NCBI GenBank assembly: GCA_013330015.1
Contig: DUJC01000124.1
Span: forward strand, 1-5,665
DNA from: Candidatus Poseidoniaceae archaeon
Lineage (GTDB): Archaea > Thermoplasmatota > Poseidoniia > Poseidoniales > Poseidoniaceae
DNA: 5,665 bases
Direction: 5' to 3'
The position numbers and the translations under genes were made by a program. The notes below the pieces were generated by a model. It did no database searches. It was not told where the DNA came from and saw only the letters and a list, made by a program, of their open reading frames with translations. This document shows positions 1 to 5,353 of the stretch, one piece after another; the stretch's first letter is position 1, and every line of letters begins with the position of its first letter.

Positions 1-348
1 AAGTCATCGCTGATCCAGTACGGTGGGATGGGCCTTGCTCGACGAATGATTCCAATTTTGAACGATGTTGATCGAGCACTGAGTCAAGTTGAGGATGATG
101 ATGAATCCCCTGTTACGCAAGGCCTGCGATTGTTACGAAACAAGTTGTGGCGAGAACTTGAAGCCGATGGCATCAAATCCATCGAAGCGAAAGGTCAAGA
201 ATTCAATCCAGCAACGATGGAAGCCATCACTACATTGCCAGCATCTGAACAATTCCCTGCAGGCCAAGTCATCGACGTTCTCGAACCTGGATACATGTAC
301 AAAGAACGAGTCCTTAGAGCAGCTCGAGTTGTCGTTGCAACCGAGTAA
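1..348 (+). CDS. grpE: GrpE, nucleotide exchange factor of DnaK (C-terminal part, 5' end outside window)
   Basis: GrpE releases ADP from the Hsp70 chaperone DnaK in the cytoplasm, resetting it for another round of client binding. The frame is open from base 1 with no stop, so the first visible ATG (28) is internal and the gene is cut by the window edge; 115 residues are visible. The visible part starts in the long dimer helix (MIPILNDVDRAL, which fits the usual 'ldvlDnlerAl' helix). It then shows the C-terminal beta domain: FNPATMEAI, then the terminal block PGYMYKERVLRAARVVVA, typical of GrpE. The usual His of the 'FdPxxHeA' motif is Met here. A dnaK or dnaJ neighbour would lie to the left if clustered, but none is visible. 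The stop codon abuts the stop of the opposite-strand nadM. Family assignment is confident from the C-terminal signature. Confidence 0.93.
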   Translation, partial: KSSLIQYGGMGLARRMIPILNDVDRALSQVEDDDESPVTQGLRLLRNKLWRELEADGIKSIEAKGQEFNPATMEAITTLPASEQFPAGQVIDVLEPGYMYKERVLRAARVVVATE

Positions 349-897
349 TCAACCAGCATGCGGACTTGTGTTGATTTGTGAAAAACGATACAGGCCGTCT
401 TGTTCAATGAGCCATTCGATGACAGATGCAGGAACACTCGGAGCCAAAACCATCCTTGCGGCATCGTCATCGTAGACCGTTGAAAGCATCATACATGTTT
501 GTCGAATACGCCAACCTTCGAATTGTGTACGCTCATGAAGATCGACCCAACTGACTTCAAAGTCGGATTCCTCATAGAGTGTTCTTGTGCCAACATCGGA
601 TGTTACGAGGGTTCCTTTACCATGGTGATTTGATGCATGTTCAACCCAGTTTGGCGGATCATTGATGTCTTCGATTCCAACAATATCGATCTTTTCTTCG
701 TATTGATTTGTGTTAACCCATCTCTGAATCATATCTTTTCGTTCTGCGAATGAAAACGGGTTGTCCACTGTCCATTCGTCTTGTGCAGAACCGACTGCGA
801 TGGTAACCTTCTCGTAACGAGCAAGGGCTTGTTCGACGAGATATGCATGGCCGTTGTGAAACGGTTGGAATCGTCCCAGTACGATTCCTTTGCCCAT
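349..897 (-). CDS. nadM: Nicotinamide-nucleotide adenylyltransferase, archaeal NadM type
   Basis: This cytoplasmic enzyme joins NMN (or nicotinate mononucleotide) and ATP to make NAD (or its deamido form) plus pyrophosphate, the adenylylation step of NAD synthesis. At 182 residues it is slightly longer than typical archaeal NadM (about 170). The nucleotidyltransferase signature GRFQPFHNGH lies at residues 8-17, with the catalytic HxGH at 14-17. GSAQ (36-39) and NPFSFAER (46-53) match the archaeal family. The second ATP-binding motif, usually SGTxIR, reads EGWRIR (127-132): Gly, Ile and Arg are kept but Ser and Thr are replaced. About ten extra residues follow it (QTCMMLSTVYDDDAA region) before the conserved VP (155-156). 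The start ATG lies 3 nt after the stop of the upstream aminotransferase, so the two probably share a transcript. The stop touches the grpE stop. Assignment is firm; activity with the altered motif is inferred. Confidence 0.92.
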   Translation of the reverse strand: MGKGIVLGRFQPFHNGHAYLVEQALARYEKVTIAVGSAQDEWTVDNPFSFAERKDMIQRWVNTNQYEEKIDIVGIEDINDPPNWVEHASNHHGKGTLVTSDVGTRTLYEESDFEVSWVDLHERTQFEGWRIRQTCMMLSTVYDDDAARMVLAPSVPASVIEWLIEQDGLYRFSQINTSPHAG

Positions 898-900
898 GGT

Positions 901-2085
901 TCACGCAAAGTAGGATGCAACATCAACGTTTGGAAGTGCATGTCCCATCTCATTGAAACAAGCAATCATTCGATTGCATCCTTCAATCATCTCTTCGATG
1001 GTGGTTGTACCCATACTTCCTACTCGAAACATCTTGCCTTTGAGGTGATCTTGGGCACCGATTACTTGTGTTTCGTAATCATCTTTGAGTTTACTTCGCC
1101 AAGAATCATTCATTCCCTCAGGATACATGATGGCGGTTACTGTGTCGCTCTGCTGGCCTGCATCAGCAAGCAACATGAATCCAAGATCGGAAAACAATCT
1201 GCGTACGCCATCAGCCAATGTTTTGCATCGATTCCAGCGATTCTCAAGTCCTTCGTCTTCAAGTTCGCGAAGCGAGGCTGCCCAACCCATTGCTAGGTTG
1301 ATAGCAGGTGTCCACGGAGTTTGATCATCGTTCCCTTTCTTCAGGGCAGATACCATGTCGAGGTAGTAAACTGGATTGGAATCGCCTTGCTGGCGGATGG
1401 TGTGGACACGTTCAATGAAGTGGCCATTGATGGCTACGGCTGCAATCCCGCTTGGACCAGCCGTGCACTTTTGTGCACCCATGACCACTGCCTCAGCGTT
1501 CCATTTCGCAGGATGTACGGGAAGACCCCCTACTGAGGTTATGCCATCGAGAATGAAGGCTACACCATGTTCTTGGCAAAGTTGAGCGAGTGCTTCAGCA
1601 TCCTGTGTGATTCCTGAACTTGTTTCGTTGTGACAAATGAGGAGCGCTTCGAAGGTTCCGCGTCCAAGTTGTTCCTCGAGTTCCATAATGTCGAAACTAC
1701 GGCCCCAGTCGTATGCAATATGCTTGACTTGACAGTACTGTTTGCAAATGTCTGCAACACGTTCACCAAATTTGCCGTTCGTCGGGACGAGCACCCGATC
1801 GTTTGGCCTAAACCTATTGGCAATCACCATCTCCATGGCAGCTGTTCCGCTTCCAGATACGGCAAGAACCTTGTAATCATCTTCACCAGCCCATGACTCA
1901 GTTCCGCGTTGGCGAGAAGATGGTGTGAGGTTGAAGGCCGTTCGCAACCCAGCATTGAGATCTGCCATCACATCACGAAATTCAGTTCCTCGTGCCGTCA
2001 TGACCGGTGTTGCCATGGCTTGCAAACATGCATCACTCATTCGAACGGGGCCGGGGACGAGAAAGCAATCGCCTTCGTGTGCCAT
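901..2085 (-). CDS. Class V PLP-dependent aminotransferase (alanine/serine-glyoxylate aminotransferase-like)
   Basis: A fold-type I, class V aminotransferase of the alanine-glyoxylate / serine-glyoxylate group, probably cytoplasmic; the exact amino donor and acceptor cannot be read from sequence. Numbered from the start chosen here (394 residues), it shows LVPGPVRMS near the N-terminus, the PLP-phosphate loop GSGTAAME (78-85), HNETSSG (152-158), the cofactor-ring Asp in FILDGITSVGG (D180), and the Schiff-base lysine in MGAQKCTAGPSG (K206). C-terminal RVGSMGTTT matches the 'RiGhmG' block. A family-atypical insert of about 18 residues (54-71) precedes the PLP loop. A longer ORF reaches ATG 2175, adding 30 His/Arg-rich residues unlike the family, which would leave only about 20 nt to pdxT. 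The ATG at 2083-2085 starts just before the conserved PGP, with a TATA-like block about 28 nt upstream, so I prefer it. nadM follows after 3 nt. Confidence 0.88.
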   Translation of the reverse strand: MAHEGDCFLVPGPVRMSDACLQAMATPVMTARGTEFRDVMADLNAGLRTAFNLTPSSRQRGTESWAGEDDYKVLAVSGSGTAAMEMVIANRFRPNDRVLVPTNGKFGERVADICKQYCQVKHIAYDWGRSFDIMELEEQLGRGTFEALLICHNETSSGITQDAEALAQLCQEHGVAFILDGITSVGGLPVHPAKWNAEAVVMGAQKCTAGPSGIAAVAINGHFIERVHTIRQQGDSNPVYYLDMVSALKKGNDDQTPWTPAINLAMGWAASLRELEDEGLENRWNRCKTLADGVRRLFSDLGFMLLADAGQQSDTVTAIMYPEGMNDSWRSKLKDDYETQVIGAQDHLKGKMFRVGSMGTTTIEEMIEGCNRMIACFNEMGHALPNVDVASYFA

Positions 2086-2107
2086 GTGCCGATGGTGACG
2101 CGCACGG

Positions 2108-2118
2108 TTTTTGAATAA
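2108..2118 (-). promoter_or_regulatory. Putative archaeal TATA-like element for the aminotransferase-nadM pair
   Basis: On the minus strand this reads TTATTCAAAAA and is the only clearly AT-rich run between the two divergent genes. Its centre is about 28 nt upstream of the ATG at 2085, the spacing expected between an archaeal TATA box and the start of a leaderless transcript. The match to a TTTAWATA-type box is imperfect. The same block (TTTTTGAATAA on the plus strand) could also serve pdxT with a longer leader. This is an inference from position and composition. Confidence 0.4.
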
Positions 2119-2175
2119 GAACACTGGACTTTCCCCGAATTCATCGTTTGCATGGATGCTATGTGCTAAAGACAT

Positions 2176-2188
2176 GGAGGTTTAGGAG
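2176..2188 (+). promoter_or_regulatory. Tandem Shine-Dalgarno-like motifs upstream of pdxT
   Basis: Two anti-16S-complementary stretches lie close together: GGAGG at 2176-2180 and AGGAG at 2184-2188. The second ends 8 nt before the ATG at 2197 and only 5 nt before the ATG at 2194, favouring 2197 as the start. This suggests a leadered, Shine-Dalgarno-dependent mRNA for pdxT, in contrast to the apparently leaderless starts at 2085 and 4042. Confidence 0.55.
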
Positions 2189-2196
2189 CATTCATG

Positions 2197-2886
2197 ATGC
2201 GAGTGGGTCTTGCGATGTTGCAAGGTGCCCGGCATGAGCATGAAGAGGCGATTCTCTCCATTGCCAAAGACCTGCAACATGACGTTGAAGTGATCCAATT
2301 ACGCAAAGGAGAAGATCTCGATGCCTCGATTCATGGCCTGATTTTACCTGGTGGCGAATCGACAACGATGCGTATTGCAGCTCGTTCAGAAGGATTGCTC
2401 GACGCTATCTACGACTGGATGAACGAACATCCAAATCGTCCAGTGCTCGGAACCTGTGCGGGGGCAATACTTCTCGCTATGCCAAGCAACAATCAAGCGC
2501 CATACATCAATGTCCAAATCTCAAGAAACGCATGGGGGAGACAACGTCAATCCTTTGAGGCTGATATTGAGGTCGAAATGAAACGTTTGGAATCGAGTGG
2601 CCTATCAGTTCAACGAACGCCTGATGTATTTGGCCACACGCCACTGGTGGTTGGTAATCTTGGGAATCCAAATCCAGGGGATGCTTTTCCTGGCGTCTTC
2701 ATTCGCGCACCGCGTTTTGAAACCAAGGGAATTGGCTGCGAGGTCATTGCCCGATTAGGTGAAGAAATTGTAGGTGTCCGAGATGGCTCAAAATGTGCGG
2801 TAACGTTCCACCCTGAACTGACCAATGACCGTCGTTTCCACGCATGGTTATTGAACGAAATCGCTGCGCTTTCACCGACGGATTGA
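2197..2886 (+). CDS. pdxT: Pyridoxal 5'-phosphate synthase glutaminase subunit PdxT
   Basis: PdxT is the glutaminase half of the DXP-independent PLP synthase: it hydrolyses glutamine and channels ammonia to PdxS, which builds PLP from ribose 5-phosphate and glyceraldehyde 3-phosphate. Class I glutamine amidotransferase features are all present (numbering from ATG 2197, 229 residues): AMLQGARHEH near the N-terminus, LPGGEST (51-57), nucleophile Cys87 in GTCAGAILLA, SRNAWGRQRQSFEAD (109-123), VFIRAPRF, and the His205/Glu207 pair in TFHPEL. The catalytic triad is intact. Compared with the roughly 196-residue bacterial enzyme as I recall it, about 30 extra residues lie between FEAD and VFIRAP. 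ATG 2194 is possible, but the family normally starts 'MKIGVLALQG', matching MRVGLAMLQG from 2197, and ribosome-site spacing is better. No pdxS is visible. A radical SAM gene follows after 26 nt, and a PLP-dependent aminotransferase diverges upstream. Confidence 0.94.
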   Translation: MRVGLAMLQGARHEHEEAILSIAKDLQHDVEVIQLRKGEDLDASIHGLILPGGESTTMRIAARSEGLLDAIYDWMNEHPNRPVLGTCAGAILLAMPSNNQAPYINVQISRNAWGRQRQSFEADIEVEMKRLESSGLSVQRTPDVFGHTPLVVGNLGNPNPGDAFPGVFIRAPRFETKGIGCEVIARLGEEIVGVRDGSKCAVTFHPELTNDRRFHAWLLNEIAALSPTD

Positions 2887-2899
2887 ACAAGGAGTGCAC

Positions 2900-2904
2900 G
2901 GGGG
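2900..2904 (+). promoter_or_regulatory. Possible weak ribosome binding site for the radical SAM gene
   Basis: A GGGGG run followed by T ends 8 nt before the ATG at 2913 and could pair with the CCUCC anti-Shine-Dalgarno through one G-U pair. A better motif, AAGGAG (2889-2894), lies 18 nt upstream, which is too far for normal use from 2913. The site supports 2913 only weakly. Confidence 0.3.
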
Positions 2905-2912
2905 TTCTGCTC

Positions 2913-3992
2913 ATGGTCGTCCATCTTCCCATGCATATGGAGATTCTGCCACCTGAGCAAGGTGAAGCAGAAGGATGTGTCCAATGCCAAGAAGGACGAA
3001 AGTTGGTCCTCTTTGTGACTGGAAAGTGCCACTGGGGGTGCGATTATTGTCCACTTTCGGAAAATCGGCGTGAATCTCCTGATATGTTTGCCAATGAGCG
3101 AAGATGTTCCACATGGGAGGAAGTCATCGAAGAAGGTCATGCCATGAAGGCAACTGGAACAGGCATCACCGGTGGGGATCCGATGCTTGATCCAGAACGG
3201 TCTGTTGAAGCCATCAAACAATTGAAGCAAGCCTTCGGACATGAACACCACATTCACCTCTACACATCGATTCCATTCAAACTGGAATGGGTCGAAAAAC
3301 TTGCAACTGCTGGTCTGGATGAGCTTCGATTCCATCTTCTCGATGGAACGACGCGACAGTACGAAGAGGTCATCAAAGCATCGAGTGGCGCTGGAATCAA
3401 TGTCGGAATCGAACTCCCTTGCGAGCCAGATAAGGAACATTCTCTCTTTGAACTGCTCGAGCAGTTGGATCAACTTCCTGTCCAATTCCTCAACTTGAAC
3501 GAATTGGAAATTACAACAGGCAATCAAGAGAACATGGACGTTCGAGGCTTTAATCTCTCGAGTGGTCTTTCTGCAGCGGCAGAAGGGTCGTTTGAACTCG
3601 GTGTTCGACTGATGGAAGCGGCCAAAGACTTGTCCTTCCATCTCAAATTCTGTACAGCCTCATACAAGGATGCAGGACAATTGCGAGCAAGATTCCGACG
3701 TCGAGCAGAAGCTACACTTCGCCCTTACGAAACTCTTTCAGAAGATGATACGATACTTTTCGGCGCGATTCCAACAGAGCCTGAAGATGCTCGCGATGAC
3801 ATGATGGAATTGCAAGAGGCCATGGAAATCTCTTCTTCTTGGCTCCGTTACGATGCAATTGCTCGTCGAATCGAGATGCCTCTGAGTGTTGCTGAAGAAC
3901 TTGCGGAAGTCCTCTCAGTCCCCGTGCAGATGATCGAAGTTCACCCAACACACGAGCGGTTGGAAGTCTCCGTTGTTCATCTTAATGAATAG
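2913..3992 (+). CDS. Radical SAM protein of an archaeal family related to pyruvate formate-lyase activating enzyme (COG2108-like), function unknown
   Basis: A 359-residue radical SAM enzyme. The signature CxxxCxxC is C39-C43-C46 (TGKCHWGCDYCPLS), the cysteines that hold the 4Fe-4S cluster cleaving S-adenosylmethionine. GTGITGGDP (82-90) is the glycine-rich SAM-binding element. HEHHIHLYTS (110-119) and AGLDELRFH (133-141) follow on later strands of the barrel. An additional N-terminal CxxC (C22, C25) and FCTASYKD (246-253) could bind a second metal or cluster. The C-terminal HPTHERLEVS (344-353) resembles the 'YPTyDrlEVE' end I associate with archaeal COG2108 proteins; that link is from memory. 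Substrate is unknown. The frame is open from ATG 2844, inside pdxT, but the N-terminus before 2913 looks uncharacteristic; 2931 and 2937 are alternatives. It lies 26 nt after pdxT, suggesting co-transcription; a functional link to vitamin B6 is speculation. Confidence 0.85.
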   Translation: MVVHLPMHMEILPPEQGEAEGCVQCQEGRKLVLFVTGKCHWGCDYCPLSENRRESPDMFANERRCSTWEEVIEEGHAMKATGTGITGGDPMLDPERSVEAIKQLKQAFGHEHHIHLYTSIPFKLEWVEKLATAGLDELRFHLLDGTTRQYEEVIKASSGAGINVGIELPCEPDKEHSLFELLEQLDQLPVQFLNLNELEITTGNQENMDVRGFNLSSGLSAAAEGSFELGVRLMEAAKDLSFHLKFCTASYKDAGQLRARFRRRAEATLRPYETLSEDDTILFGAIPTEPEDARDDMMELQEAMEISSSWLRYDAIARRIEMPLSVAEELAEVLSVPVQMIEVHPTHERLEVSVVHLNE

Positions 3993-4003
3993 CATTATTT
4001 GGG

Positions 4004-4022
4004 TCGAAAGGACTTTTATTTA
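4004..4022 (+). promoter_or_regulatory. Putative archaeal BRE/TATA promoter for the lipoprotein gene
   Basis: The TATA-like TTTTATTTA (4014-4022) is centred about 24 nt upstream of the lipoprotein ATG at 4042, and a purine-rich CGAAAGGA directly precedes it where the TFB recognition element would be. No convincing Shine-Dalgarno sequence lies before the ATG. The geometry predicts transcription starting at or very near the start codon, giving a leaderless mRNA. It implies the lipoprotein is transcribed separately from pdxT and the radical SAM gene. Confidence 0.55.
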
Positions 4023-4041
4023 CCTCTGGTAAGAGCCAATC

Positions 4042-5310
4042 ATGAAAAAGATTGCAATTTTACTTGCTCTATCCATGATGCTTGCCGGGTGTACCGAACT
4101 TGAGGAAATTGTTGATAATCTCGATGCAACCTACACAACCCAAGATTTGGATGGAATCTACTACGGAATGATGGTCTCCATGCGTGTCTCAATGAACGCA
4201 GATGAAACATTTGACCTTTTCATCATGGAGATGAAGGGCTGTTATGACTCTGCATCTGAGGCTCAAGAAGCGGCTGATGACTTGAATCAAATGGCAGCCA
4301 GTGATGATCAAGACGATGAAGAATCAGAAGCCACTCTGGCAACGCACGTGGTTATTGATGGCAACTGCGTGGCTGAAGAAGGGCCAATCGATGGCGAAGA
4401 TGACATCAGTTCTACAGCGACATTGGATTCGACGTCTGCAATCCCGACATTGACTGTTATTGTTTCTGAATCGGGTGAGTTCTTTACTTGTGACGACGGT
4501 ACTCAAATTGATTCGTACTGGGTCAACGATGGATACGGTGATTGCGATGGTGGAGAGGATGAAGTCCAAGGTGCAGAAGACGATATTCAAACCATGACTG
4601 TCACCGTTGCAACCGCTTACTTGGCGGCAGATGGTTATGGTACACTTGTCCTATCTGAAATGGATGAATCCGTTTGCATGGCTCTATCTCCAACGGAGCT
4701 CAGCGATTTGATGGATGATGCGAGTGAATTGCTCACAGAAGCTGTGGATGCTGGGGTTGAAATCGACCCAGAAGACGAAAGCACCATTCCTACAGACGTT
4801 GCTACACTGTTTGCTGTCCATGAACTGAGTTACGCGTTGAGCCCTGCCTCAACCCTTGCAGAGGGTTGCGAAGGACAATCCTTCATCTCCAGTACGTTGT
4901 TGTACTGGATTTGGGCTAGCAGTCTTGCGGAAGGAAATTCCGATGACGGCGGTCTACAATTTTATGATTTTGATGCTTCAGATGCCGCGGGAACTCCCAC
5001 AAGCAATGCTCAAGAAGAATTGATTTACGTTACGATGACCCAAGGGGATGACCTGAGTTGGTCTGATATTGTTGTTCAAATCTCGGTGAACGGTGGCGCT
5101 TACTCGACATGCACGAACCCTGATCAAGCATCAGACACAGGATGTTCTGCTTCAGAGGATGGGGATGGTTTGTGGACAGTAGGGGAAGCAATCTCAATAA
5201 CTGAAGGCTCAGATGACTTGTGTGACGGGCCATGCGATGTTGAAGTCAAGATTGTTAACGTCGTGAATGGTCAGACGCTCTATCAATCGTCTCCTGTGTA
5301 CGTTGAATAA
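4042..5310 (+). CDS. Secreted acidic lipoprotein with LDLa-like calcium-binding motif and pilin-like C-terminal region; function unknown
   Basis: I do not recognise a named protein. The 422-residue product starts with a short Lys-Lys-headed hydrophobic signal and a lipobox LAGC (14-17), so it is probably exported and lipid-anchored at Cys17. The mature protein is strongly acidic, with Asp/Glu-rich stretches around residues 76-122, and contains ten further cysteines (67, 109, 150, 168, 212, 276, 357, 368, 394, 398), compatible with five disulfides outside the cell. Residues 147-174 form a CDDG...DGYGDCDGGEDE motif resembling the calcium-binding end of an LDL-receptor class A repeat. The C-terminal part (about 304-422) has GDDLSWSD and WTVGEAISI, faintly like the beta domain of archaeal type IV pilins. 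The ATG at 4042 is fixed by the signal peptide and the TATA box 24 nt upstream. A membrane-anchored thioredoxin-like gene follows after 43 nt. A surface binding or structural role is only a guess. Confidence 0.85.
   Translation: MKKIAILLALSMMLAGCTELEEIVDNLDATYTTQDLDGIYYGMMVSMRVSMNADETFDLFIMEMKGCYDSASEAQEAADDLNQMAASDDQDDEESEATLATHVVIDGNCVAEEGPIDGEDDISSTATLDSTSAIPTLTVIVSESGEFFTCDDGTQIDSYWVNDGYGDCDGGEDEVQGAEDDIQTMTVTVATAYLAADGYGTLVLSEMDESVCMALSPTELSDLMDDASELLTEAVDAGVEIDPEDESTIPTDVATLFAVHELSYALSPASTLAEGCEGQSFISSTLLYWIWASSLAEGNSDDGGLQFYDFDASDAAGTPTSNAQEELIYVTMTQGDDLSWSDIVVQISVNGGAYSTCTNPDQASDTGCSASEDGDGLWTVGEAISITEGSDDLCDGPCDVEVKIVNVVNGQTLYQSSPVYVE
4480..4563 (+). other. LDL-receptor class A-like calcium-binding motif within the lipoprotein
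   Basis: Residues 147-174 of the lipoprotein follow the LDLa pattern F-x-C-x-x-G-x-x-I ... D-G-x-x-D-C-x-x-G-x-D-E. The acidic calcium-ligand positions are present (DGYGDCDGGEDE), but only two of the six usual cysteines (150 and 168) occur, and SYWVNDG replaces the usual Cys-Asp-Gly. It is best seen as a minimal or convergent calcium-binding loop closed by one disulfide. Calcium binding is inferred, not shown. Confidence 0.5.
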
Positions 5311-5353
5311 TCTGTGGCATTAGTTTCATTTGCAACCAGTGAGTGGAACGGCT

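Noticed and set aside
89..475. 128-residue plus-strand frame overlapping grpE and nadM
   Set aside because: It is out of frame with the well-supported GrpE C-terminus and antisense to nadM, and has no plausible domain.
781..1296. 171-residue plus-strand open frame
   Set aside because: It lies antisense to nadM and the aminotransferase, both strongly supported, and shows no family motifs.
1463..1478. Short inverted repeat GTGCAC-TTTT-GTGCAC, hairpin-like with a T4 loop
   Set aside because: It sits inside the aminotransferase and encodes the conserved lysine motif (GAQKCT), so codon constraint explains it; there is no terminator role mid-gene.
2844..2912. N-terminal extension of the radical SAM frame overlapping the end of pdxT
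   Set aside because: The frame is open, but the 23 residues show no family resemblance and the overlap with pdxT is not needed; ATG 2913 has a spaced G-rich site.
2610..3641. 343-residue open frame on the minus strand across pdxT and the radical SAM gene
   Set aside because: It is antisense to two genes with clear family motifs, has no recognisable domain, and its low-complexity-like composition is that of a codon-usage shadow.
5311..5353. Possible promoter before the thioredoxin-like gene (TTAGTTTCATTTGC region)
   Set aside because: It is only weakly TATA-like with no BRE-like block; read-through from the lipoprotein gene is just as likely, so I did not list it.
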